This document shows positions 55,078-62,695 of a stretch of DNA of 64,000 nt, piece by piece. The notes under the pieces were generated by a model that saw only the letters and a program-made list of their open reading frames with translations, made no database searches and was not told where the DNA came from. A program made the translations under genes and the position numbers. Position 1 is the first letter of the stretch; every line of letters starts with the position of its first letter. This stretch comes from Planctomycetota bacterium (GTDB lineage Bacteria; Planctomycetota; UBA1135; UBA2386), in contig CANEYR010000002.1 of the NCBI GenBank assembly GCA_947444055.1, positions 1 through 64,000 of the forward strand. The letters are read 5' to 3'.

Positions 55078-56577
55078 ATGCCGCCGTTCCGACGCATCCT
55101 CGTGGCCAATCGCGGCGAAATCGCGCTGCGTGTCATTCGCACCGCCCAGGAGATGGGCATCGAAACCGTTGCCGTCTACTCGACCGCCGATCGCACCGCA
55201 CTGCACGTTCGCCGGGCGACGTTTGCGGTGCATCTCGGCGGTAGCAAGCCAAGTGAGAGTTACCTCGACATCGGCAAAGTGATCGCCGCTGCGAAGGCTA
55301 CGAATTGTGACGCGTTGCATCCCGGCTACGGGTTTCTCAGCGAGAACGAAGACGCCGCGCAAGCCTGCAAGGACGCAGGCATCGAGTTCCTCGGGCCGCC
55401 ACCCGCAGCCATTCTGGCGATGGGCGACAAGGTCGAGGCGCGCAAGATCGCGCTGAAGGCCGGCGTGCCGCTGGTGCCAGGTTTGCAGGAAGAGGTCGAC
55501 GAATCGCATTTGGCAGCAGCTGCCAAGCAGGTGGGCTATCCGGTGATGCTGAAGGCTGCCGCCGGCGGTGGCGGCAAGGGCATTCGCATTGTGCGCGAGG
55601 AGAAGCAGCTGCTCGAAGCGTTCCATATGGCGCGCGCTGAGGCCCAAGGCGCTTTTGGCGATGGTCGCATCTACCTGGAGAAGTTCGTCACGCGCCCTCG
55701 CCATGTCGAGATCCAGGTCATGGCCGACAAGCACGGCAACGTGGTGCACTACGGCGAGCGTGAATGCTCCGTGCAGCGCCGCCACCAGAAGTTGGTCGAA
55801 GAATCACCGTGCGTCGCCATCACTCCCGAGGTGCGCGCGCAGATGGGTAAAGCCGCGTGCGATTTGGCGCGCGCTGTCGGCTATGTCGGGGCAGGCACCG
55901 TCGAGTTCCTCTTTTCCGAGGGCAAGTTCTACTTCCTTGAGATGAACACGCGGTTGCAGGTGGAGCACCCGGTCACCGAGATGCGGTTTGGGGTCGACTT
56001 GGTCCGCGAACAGATTCGCGTTGGTGCGGGCGAGAAGCTCGCGCCAGTGCCCGAGCCGCGCGGCCATGCCATCGAAGTGCGCGTCAACGCCGAAGACCCA
56101 ACCAACTTCTTCCCGTCACTTGGCAAGCTTTCGCGCATCAATCTGCCAGGCGGGCCTGGTGTGCGGCTCGACAGTGCCATGTTCCGCGGCATGGAAGTGA
56201 CGCCGTTCTACGACAGCATGCTGGCGAAGCTGGTAGTGCACGGCGCTGACCGCGAACAGGCGATCGCCCGCTGCATCCGGGCGTTGCGCGAACTGCGCAT
56301 CGTCGGGGTGGCGACGTCGCTGCCGGTCGCGCTGGCGGCTTTGCGCAGCGAGGAGTTTGTGCGCGGTGAGTACGACACTGGCATCCTCGATCGCATCGAT
56401 CGCAAGGCTCCCCCGCAACACCGCGAACTGGCGATGTTGGCCGCCGCGGCCACGCGCTTCCTGGTTGCCGAACGCGCAGGCGCTGCCAGCGACACCAGTG
56501 CCTCCGGGGAACGGCATGACATCCCGCGCTGGGCCATGTTGGGTCGCGTTGAGCGGCTGCGGAGGAACGCCCCGTGA
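55078..56577 (+). CDS. Biotin carboxylase subunit of an acyl-CoA carboxylase
   Basis: The ATG at 55078 gives 499 residues. Motifs of biotin carboxylase are intact: I-L-V-A-N-R-G-E-I-A-L-R-V-I-R, H-P-G-Y-G-F-L-S-E-N, the ATP-grasp G-G-G-G-K-G-I-R-I-V, H-V-E-I-Q-V-M-A-D, E-C-S-V-Q-R-R-H-Q-K and E-M-N-T-R-L-Q-V-E-H-P-V-T-E. It carboxylates biotin on the carrier protein with ATP and bicarbonate. It is followed with a GTGA overlap by the carrier gene. The pair probably serves the carboxyltransferase at 50466; a role in acetyl-CoA carboxylation is the alternative. Confidence 0.95.
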   Translation: MPPFRRILVANRGEIALRVIRTAQEMGIETVAVYSTADRTALHVRRATFAVHLGGSKPSESYLDIGKVIAAAKATNCDALHPGYGFLSENEDAAQACKDAGIEFLGPPPAAILAMGDKVEARKIALKAGVPLVPGLQEEVDESHLAAAAKQVGYPVMLKAAAGGGGKGIRIVREEKQLLEAFHMARAEAQGAFGDGRIYLEKFVTRPRHVEIQVMADKHGNVVHYGERECSVQRRHQKLVEESPCVAITPEVRAQMGKAACDLARAVGYVGAGTVEFLFSEGKFYFLEMNTRLQVEHPVTEMRFGVDLVREQIRVGAGEKLAPVPEPRGHAIEVRVNAEDPTNFFPSLGKLSRINLPGGPGVRLDSAMFRGMEVTPFYDSMLAKLVVHGADREQAIARCIRALRELRIVGVATSLPVALAALRSEEFVRGEYDTGILDRIDRKAPPQHRELAMLAAAATRFLVAERAGAASDTSASGERHDIPRWAMLGRVERLRRNAP

Positions 56578-57074
56578 AGTACCTGACTCGCTTGGATGGC
56601 GTCGAACGCGAGTTCGTCATCGAACGCGCCAATGGCCAGCTGGTCGCGCGCAGCGGCGATCGCACCTTCGTCTTGGACCTTGCTCTCGTCGGCGATGGCA
56701 CCACGTTCTCGCTGCTAGTCGACGGCCTCAGCTACGACGTGGTTGCGGATGTTGATCGCGAAGATGTGGCGTTGCAGATGGTGGGTCAGCGCTTTGTCGT
56801 GCACGTCGAAGACGAACGCGAGCGCGCGGCGCACGCGGTCGCTGGCAACAAGGTTGGTGGCAAACAAGAACTGCGGGCGGCGATGCCGGGCATCGTCATC
56901 GACATCAAGGCCGCCATCGGCGATGTGGTCGAGGAGGGCCAGACGCTCGTCCTGCTCGAGGCGATGAAGATGCAGAACCCGCTCGCCGCCGAGTCCGCGG
57001 GCAAGGTGACGCGCATCCTTTGCAAGAAGGGCGAGGCGGTGGCTGCCGGTGCGTTGTTGATTGAACTCGAGTGA
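56574..57074 (+). CDS. Biotin carboxyl carrier protein
   Basis: The start is GTG 56574, overlapping the previous stop. The 166-residue product has a variable N-terminal 95 residues and a C-terminal biotinyl domain with the site V-L-L-E-A-M-K-M-Q-N-P-L, whose Lys (about residue 133) carries biotin. M-P-G-I-V-I-D-I starts the domain. It shuttles carboxylated biotin between the carboxylase and carboxyltransferase. Confidence 0.93.
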   Translation: MKYLTRLDGVEREFVIERANGQLVARSGDRTFVLDLALVGDGTTFSLLVDGLSYDVVADVDREDVALQMVGQRFVVHVEDERERAAHAVAGNKVGGKQELRAAMPGIVIDIKAAIGDVVEEGQTLVLLEAMKMQNPLAAESAGKVTRILCKKGEAVAAGALLIELE

Positions 57075-57100
57075 TCGCGCTGCCGGGCTGATCGGCGGCG

Positions 57101-57136
57101 CTACACCGTCCGGCTCGACTACACCGCCCGGCTCGA
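57101..57136. repeat. Two tandem 18-base copies at the mutarotase 3' end
   Basis: CTACACCGTCCGGCTCGA (57101-57118) is followed at once by a copy differing in one base (57119-57136). The second copy includes the stop and last codons of the mutarotase gene. A partial third copy (CAACACC) follows. Confidence 0.7.
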
Positions 57137-57985
57137 CAACACCAAGGACAGGGTGTGGCTCTGGCCGGGTGCCACCGCAATCGTGTTCGCACGCACGTTG
57201 GCGGACTCGATGCAGCAAAAGCGCGTCCAGTCGTCGGCCGCCATGCCCGACAAGCGCGCGGTCTTCGCCGGCCAGGGGTTCCAGACGATCGCGGAGCGGG
57301 CGTTCGTCGTTTGCAGGGTGATGGCGCGGCGCAGTGCTGGCGCCCGCAGCTCAATGCGGTCCTTGGTGCCCTGGAAAATGCGGTCGGTCTCGGCGCGAAA
57401 CTGCAGCGGCGCCTGTTGGTCCCACGGCCCCTCGGGCGCGGCCGCGTGTTCGGTGCAGGCGACGCCCTCGAGGCCGTGCACGGTGGCGAGACGCACATCG
57501 CCGAGGGCGAAGTACGTATGCAACGCTTCTTCGCACGTGAACTCGCGGGCGCCTGGATTGCCGATCGTCAACGCGATGCGCAGCGTGTCGGTGAGTGCGA
57601 CCGACAAGCGCAGTGAGAACGCGTGGGGCCACATGGCGCGCGTTGCGGCGTCGTCGGTTGCGACCAACGTGACTTCCGGACCGCTGCCGCTCGACTCAAC
57701 GCGCCAGACCAGATTGCGAGCGAAGCCATGGGCCGGTTGGCTCTTGTCGGTCGGGTGATCGCCAAACCAAGGGAACACCAACGGAATGCCGCCACGCACC
57801 GGCTTGCCGGGGGCGTACTCAGCCTTGGAACCCCACCAGAGCACTTCGCCTAAGGGGCTCTGCCACGACAGCACCTGGGCGCCCAGGGTGGCGATCAGCA
57901 CGCTGCCGCCCTTGCCGACGAGGCGCACCGCTTCGCGACCACCTGGATCCTGCACGAGAGTGACACCGGCAGCGAGTGAGCTCAT
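57119..57985 (-). CDS. D-hexose-6-phosphate mutarotase/aldose-1-epimerase-like protein
   Basis: The 288-residue protein has the galactose-mutarotase fold: G-A-Q-V-L-S-W, G-G-I-P-L-V-F-P-W-F-G, the catalytic His in P-A-H-G-F-A-R (about 86), T-C-E-E-A-L-H-T-Y-F, and the catalytic Glu in C-C-I-E-S-A-N (about 262). It matches YeaD-type hexose-6-phosphate mutarotases. It equilibrates sugar anomers in the cytoplasm. It converges on the carrier gene with 44 bases between. Confidence 0.9.
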   Translation of the reverse strand: MSSLAAGVTLVQDPGGREAVRLVGKGGSVLIATLGAQVLSWQSPLGEVLWWGSKAEYAPGKPVRGGIPLVFPWFGDHPTDKSQPAHGFARNLVWRVESSGSGPEVTLVATDDAATRAMWPHAFSLRLSVALTDTLRIALTIGNPGAREFTCEEALHTYFALGDVRLATVHGLEGVACTEHAAAPEGPWDQQAPLQFRAETDRIFQGTKDRIELRAPALRRAITLQTTNARSAIVWNPWPAKTARLSGMAADDWTRFCCIESANVRANTIAVAPGQSHTLSLVLSSRAV

Positions 57986-58067
57986 CGCCGCATTGGAGCT
58001 TCACGCCGCTCCCGCGTCACGCGCGACCTGGCTCGGTCGGGCGAGGTTCACCCACCGCACCCTGCCG

Positions 58068-59477
58068 TCAGCCCTTCATCTGTTTCAGCTTGGCGATGGC
58101 GCCGAGCACGTTCTTGCTGCCGGTGGTCCTGGTGCCGGTTTGGTAGCCGCTGCCGCCCTCGGTGGTCCCACCTGTCGGCGCCGCCGCAGGCGACGGAGTG
58201 GTGACGGGCGTTGGCGTCGGTGCGGTGGGGGCGGCCGCACTGACGTTAGCCGAGCGCACGCCGCTCTTCACCGCCGCGTTGATCTGCGCCACCGTGGTCG
58301 CGACGCCGGACACTTCCCTTTGCACGTCGCGAACGGCCGCTTCGAGCGCGCCGAGGTTGCCATCGCGCAATTGGGCGAGGCCGTCGCTCAGCCCCTTGCT
58401 GGCGGTGTCGACGCGTTCCTGCAGATGGGCGGTGGCCTGCCGCATGGAGTCTCCACGCAGCAGTTCCTGTACTGCTTGCTGCCCACGCTGGGACGTCTCT
58501 TCGAGCCGCAACAGGCTCTTGCGCACCTCCGTGTCTTCGAGGCGCTGGGCGACGGCGGCGATGGCCACTTCGAGTCGGCCAAGTTGCTGCAGCACCGGTT
58601 CGAGCGAGACGGCGGATGCCTTGCTGCCGAGAGCCTCGATGCGCGCGGCGAGCTTCTGCACCGCGCCGTTCAGCTCCGCCAGCTCCTTGTTGCTGGTTGG
58701 CGTGCGCAGCTGCGTTTCCATGCGCGCTAGGGTTTGGCGCGAGGCTTCGGCGCCGCCTTCAACCAGCGTCTTTATGGTGCCGAGAATGCTGGTGACATCC
58801 GAGCTCTGCCCGCTGATCTCCATCAGCGGCTTGCCATACATCTTGATGGCCTTGGTCAGGTTGTTGATCTTCTCGTCCTGCCGCTGCAGCGAGAGCAACA
58901 CGTGCTGCAGGTCCTCACCTTCTGCTGGTGCCTTGTTGTTGCTGCGTTCGTTGTCATCCACGAGCTGCTGCAGATTCTGGTGAACGACGTCCGCATCCGC
59001 TTGGCGACGATTCTCGGTGTCATCCAGGCGCCGCTGCAAGCGGCCGATGTGGCGTTGGGTGGCGCCGGCTGCGACCAGCAGGGCGCCGAGCACGAACAGG
59101 ATGTTGGGCTGCACGCCGTTGCGCGCGGCAAACGCAGCAAGATCTGTCGGCACGCAGGTCGCGATGGCCATCAGGAGGGTTGCAACGCCTAGCCCCATGC
59201 CGAGCTTGCCGCTGCTGTGCATTGAGCCTGCCGCCTGCGCGCGCGACCGGCGGCTCGCTGTCGACTTGGCCGATTCCGGTGGGCTGGCAGGTTCGGTGGC
59301 GACCGCCGCCGCGTTCTCGGCTTCGCCCGTTGTCACCGATGCCTCAGGCTCGGCCGGTGGCGGGTCACTCTCGGCACCCTCGACGAACATCTCGGTGGCG
59401 ACGGTGTCTTCCGTTTGGTTGTCGAGAAAAGTCGGCAGGGTGTCTGCGGACCGCTTGGTCTCTGGCGTTCTCTTCAT
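58068..59477 (-). CDS. Membrane protein with long coiled coil, unknown function
   Basis: The 469-residue protein has an acidic, Ala/Pro-rich N-terminal tail (1-85), two membrane segments (about 92-140: G-M-G-L-G-V-A-T-L-L-M-A-I-A and I-L-F-V-L-G-A-L-L-V-A-A-G), then long helices with heptad-like Leu/Glu/Gln runs (145-390), and a Thr/Pro/Ala-rich C-terminal region ending K-N-V-L-G-A-I-A-K-L-K-Q-M-K-G. There is no enzyme motif. The topology suggests a structural or division-related anchor, but that is speculative. It is divergent from ptsI. Confidence 0.75.
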   Translation of the reverse strand: MKRTPETKRSADTLPTFLDNQTEDTVATEMFVEGAESDPPPAEPEASVTTGEAENAAAVATEPASPPESAKSTASRRSRAQAAGSMHSSGKLGMGLGVATLLMAIATCVPTDLAAFAARNGVQPNILFVLGALLVAAGATQRHIGRLQRRLDDTENRRQADADVVHQNLQQLVDDNERSNNKAPAEGEDLQHVLLSLQRQDEKINNLTKAIKMYGKPLMEISGQSSDVTSILGTIKTLVEGGAEASRQTLARMETQLRTPTSNKELAELNGAVQKLAARIEALGSKASAVSLEPVLQQLGRLEVAIAAVAQRLEDTEVRKSLLRLEETSQRGQQAVQELLRGDSMRQATAHLQERVDTASKGLSDGLAQLRDGNLGALEAAVRDVQREVSGVATTVAQINAAVKSGVRSANVSAAAPTAPTPTPVTTPSPAAAPTGGTTEGGSGYQTGTRTTGSKNVLGAIAKLKQMKG

Positions 59478-59583
59478 GGGCGTAGGCCGTCACGAACGGG
59501 TTGTGGATCGGCCAGCGGCGCCGAATGGATGAAGGCCGCGTGTTGCAAAGTGCGGCACAGTCCCCGAAAACCCCGTGCCACCG

Positions 59584-61350
59584 ATGTCCCGCAAGCTCAA
59601 AGGAATCGCTGCCGCGCGCGGAGTTGCGATCGCTCCGATCGTGCACTTCCACGCGACGCTCGACCACATCCCGACCTGGAAGGTCAGTGAGGATGCAATC
59701 GAAGCCGAGCGAGCGCGGTTGTCGGGCGCGATCGCCGGGGTCACTGCGAGCCTGCTCGAACTGCAACGCGAACTGGCGGGGTCGCTCGGCAAGCATGACG
59801 TGCGGATCTACGACGCGCAGTTGGCGATCCTGCACGACGAGACCTTCCGGCGGGACGTCGAGGCCGAGATTGCGCAGTATCGCGTCAATCTAGAGGTGGC
59901 TCTGCAGCGGGTGATCGCGCGGTACGAGGCCGTCTTTGCCGCGATGGAGAATCCGGCCATGCGCGAACGGGCGGCCGATCTGCGCGACATCGGACGGCAG
60001 TTGGTCGGCACGTTGCTTGCCAACGCGCGCCAGAAGTACACCGCGAACGGCGCCGACTACCTGTTCGCGGCCGAGGAGTTCTTGCCCAGTGACGCCGGCA
60101 TCTTGGACCGCGCGCACATTCGCGGCATCGTGACGGCGCACGGCGGCAAGTACGGGCACGGTGCGATCTTGGCGCGCTCGCTGGGCATCCCGGCGGTGGT
60201 TGGTATCGAGCAGATCATGCTCGAATCCAGCACGGGCACGACCGTGGTCGTCGACGGCGATGCCGGACTCGTGATCTTGGATCCGACGCCGACCGAGCTT
60301 GCCGACTACGAACGTCGCGGGCGCGAGCAGCGAGCCATCGATCGCCGCATCGCCGAGGTGCGCTTCCAGCCGGCCGTCACGCCGGATGGCGTGCACGTGC
60401 AGTTGCTGGCCAACGTCGAGGGTGTGCGCGACCTCGATGCGCTCGAAGTCGACGTCATTTCCGGCATTGGTCTATTCCGCACCGAGTTCGCGTTCATGGA
60501 GCGGCGGCAGTTTCCGACTGAGAACGAGCAGGTGGCGATGTATCGCCGAGCGATGGAAGGGGCGAAGGGCAAGCCCGTGACGTTCCGCACGCTGGACGTC
60601 GGCGGCGACAAGCCACTCGGCTACTTTCGCATGCCCGAGGAGCGCAACCCGGTGCTTGGCTGGCGCGGCATTCGGCTGTGCCTCGATTGGCCGGACATTC
60701 TGTATACGCAGATGCGGGCGATCCTGCGCGCCAGTGCGCTCGGCCACGCGCGCATCTTGCTGCCGATGATCAGCACGCGCTCCGAAGTCGTGCGATGCCG
60801 CGAAGTGCTGGACCAATTGTCGGCCGACCTGAAAGCGACTGGTGTGCCGTTTGATCCGCAGATCGAACTCGGCGTGATGGTTGAAGTGCCAGTGCTCGTC
60901 CCCGTGCTGCCGGATGTGCTGTCTGTCGCTGACTTCGTGTCGGTTGGCACCAACGATCTGGTGCAGTACCTGCTGGCGGTGGATCGCGACAACCAGCGCG
61001 TAGCGAAGATGTACGACCCGTTCCACCCAGGCGTGTTGCGGGTGCTGCAGCAGATCGCCGGGATGGCGAATGCCGCGGGTAAGAGCGTCTCGATCTGCGG
61101 CGAGATCGCCGGCGACCATTGGTTCACGCCGATCTTGGTCGGCCTTGGCTACCGCGAACTGTCGATGGCCCCGGTGTTCTTGCCGCGGGTCAAGCTGATG
61201 CTGCGCAGCTTCACCGTGGCGGAGTGTCAGGATCTGGCGGCGCGGGCGGTGGCGATGCAGTCGACCTCAGCGGTGCGCAAGTTGGTGCAGGACGAGATCC
61301 AGGTGCGTTGGGCTCGGCAACTCGGCGCGCCGGAGGAAACGCGGCGATGA
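59584..61350 (+). CDS. ptsI: Phosphoenolpyruvate-protein phosphotransferase (PTS enzyme I)
   Basis: The ATG at 59584 gives 588 residues (a GTG at 59575 would add three). The swivel domain His lies in A-H-G-G-K-Y-G-H-G-A-I-L-A-R-S-L-G-I-P (about 180-200), where the usual G-G-R-T-S-H-T is altered, though the His is kept. The PEP domain has F-R-T-E-F, F-R-T-L-D-V-G-G-D-K, G-W-R-G-I-R, G-V-M-V-E-V-P and the Cys of V-S-I-C-G-E-I-A-G-D. It transfers phosphate from PEP to HPr. No HPr or EII genes are near. The stop overlaps the ATG of a SANT-like gene (ATGA). Confidence 0.92.
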   Translation: MSRKLKGIAAARGVAIAPIVHFHATLDHIPTWKVSEDAIEAERARLSGAIAGVTASLLELQRELAGSLGKHDVRIYDAQLAILHDETFRRDVEAEIAQYRVNLEVALQRVIARYEAVFAAMENPAMRERAADLRDIGRQLVGTLLANARQKYTANGADYLFAAEEFLPSDAGILDRAHIRGIVTAHGGKYGHGAILARSLGIPAVVGIEQIMLESSTGTTVVVDGDAGLVILDPTPTELADYERRGREQRAIDRRIAEVRFQPAVTPDGVHVQLLANVEGVRDLDALEVDVISGIGLFRTEFAFMERRQFPTENEQVAMYRRAMEGAKGKPVTFRTLDVGGDKPLGYFRMPEERNPVLGWRGIRLCLDWPDILYTQMRAILRASALGHARILLPMISTRSEVVRCREVLDQLSADLKATGVPFDPQIELGVMVEVPVLVPVLPDVLSVADFVSVGTNDLVQYLLAVDRDNQRVAKMYDPFHPGVLRVLQQIAGMANAAGKSVSICGEIAGDHWFTPILVGLGYRELSMAPVFLPRVKLMLRSFTVAECQDLAARAVAMQSTSAVRKLVQDEIQVRWARQLGAPEETRR

Positions 61351-62099
61351 GTGAGCGCGGACTGCGCCGGGGCAATTGGTCGGTCCAAGAGCTTGAGCGG
61401 TTGCGTCAACTACTGCCTCGGCGCGGTGTGCTCGCGACCTCGATCCTGTTGCGCCGTTCGCCGGAGAGTGTGCTGCGCAAGGCGCTGGAGTTGCTGCGCG
61501 TGCCGCCGCGCCGCGGCGATTGGACCGACAGCGATGACGCACTGTTGCGGGAATCGTGGGGTGCGGTCGAGCTTCGCCTGTTGGCGACCATGCTGGGACG
61601 ACCGGCTGCGGATGTGCGACGGCGGGGGCTCGAGCTGCGGGCCAAAGTTCGAGTGGGCCCGTGGAGCCGCGTCGAACGCCAGCGTCTCAAAGACCTTTAT
61701 GGAACGCGCCGCGACGCCGACCTCGAAGTGTGTCTGTCGCGTCCGACCGCAGAAATCTCGAGCATGGCGATCGCCCTGTGCTTGGCGAAGGACAAGCGCT
61801 TCGCGGCCCTGCAGGCTCTGCGGTCGCTCGGTGGCGTCGACGCCGCCGCCGTAACTGCAGCCGCGAGACGCCGGATGCCGCGGTGGTCACCAGAGCAAGT
61901 TGACACGCTGCGCCGGGTTTACTGCGAGCACGACAACCTGGAGGTGGCGCGCGTTCTCGGCCGAACCGTGACCAGCGTCGCCAACAAGGCCAACTTGCTG
62001 GGGCTCAAGAAGAGCCCGCGGCTGCTAGCCGACATCGGGCGCTGCAATGTGGCGGTCCGCTACCAGGCAGCCGATGCGATGGGGTTCGCGGAGGGGTGA
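61347..62099 (+). CDS. Four-repeat SANT/Myb-like helical protein
   Basis: The ATG at 61347 overlaps the ptsI stop and gives 250 residues; a longer frame to 61119 is a shadow. Four units of about 45 residues each begin with a conserved Trp: G-N-W-S-V-Q-E-L-E, G-D-W-T-D-S-D-D-A, G-P-W-S-R-V-E-R-Q and P-R-W-S-P-E-Q-V-D. Each is followed by two helices ending in segments such as V-A-N-K-A-N-L-L-G-L. This is the pattern of SANT/Myb-like DNA-binding repeats. It is very basic in parts. Co-translation with enzyme I suggests a link of sugar-phosphate state to DNA or gene control, which is inference. Confidence 0.75.
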   Translation: MSERGLRRGNWSVQELERLRQLLPRRGVLATSILLRRSPESVLRKALELLRVPPRRGDWTDSDDALLRESWGAVELRLLATMLGRPAADVRRRGLELRAKVRVGPWSRVERQRLKDLYGTRRDADLEVCLSRPTAEISSMAIALCLAKDKRFAALQALRSLGGVDAAAVTAAARRRMPRWSPEQVDTLRRVYCEHDNLEVARVLGRTVTSVANKANLLGLKKSPRLLADIGRCNVAVRYQAADAMGFAEG

Positions 62100-62236
62100 C
62101 TGCTCGGGGAACTCGGTCAGCGGCGCACTTTGCTACGCCATTTTTTCACGGCGACGCTCAACCTGACAGGGATCTTCGACCGATGGACGGCAGGCACGTG
62201 CTCGTTGAACCGGGCGCGCGTTCACCGAGGTAAGTC

Positions 62237-62626
62237 ATGGAAATCGTCGGGAAGAAGAGTCAAGGACTGTCGGTCACCGCCCTTAAGGACGACAAGACCG
62301 TCATCATCTCCTTCAACGATCGCAGTCTGAACTTCTACGTCACAGACTCCTTGAAGGAGTCGCTCAAGGAGACGATCAACGGCAAGATCGAGGAAGGTTA
62401 CCAGCACTTCGTGCTGAACCTCGACAACGTCAAGATCATCGACTCGTGCGGCGTTGGCCTGATCATTGTGGCCAACAACGTGACGTCGTCGCGCAACTGC
62501 AAGCTCTACCTGAGCAACATCAAGCCGTTCATCGTGAAGATCTTTGAGATCATGCGGATCTCGAAGCACTTGGCGATCTACGACAAGGAAGACGACGCGT
62601 TGGCGGCGATCAAGGGCGGCAAGTAG
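62237..62626 (+). CDS. STAS-domain anti-sigma-factor-antagonist-like protein
   Basis: The 129-residue protein starts after GAGG with good spacing (ATG 62237). It contains the STAS core with V-K-I-I-D-S-C-G-V-G-L-I-I, whose Ser is the usual phosphorylation site of SpoIIAA-type antagonists. It is notably lower in GC and richer in Lys/Ile than its neighbours. It probably takes part in a partner switch with a kinase anti-sigma factor, but the adjacent kinase is of a different class. The partner is not in the window. Confidence 0.85.
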   Translation: MEIVGKKSQGLSVTALKDDKTVIISFNDRSLNFYVTDSLKESLKETINGKIEEGYQHFVLNLDNVKIIDSCGVGLIIVANNVTSSRNCKLYLSNIKPFIVKIFEIMRISKHLAIYDKEDDALAAIKGGK

Positions 62627-62695
62627 CCCTTCGCTGACTTCCGTCGTGAGCACACGAGGTCGCTTCGTTGTGCCTTCCTTCGGCCGCCGCGAACC

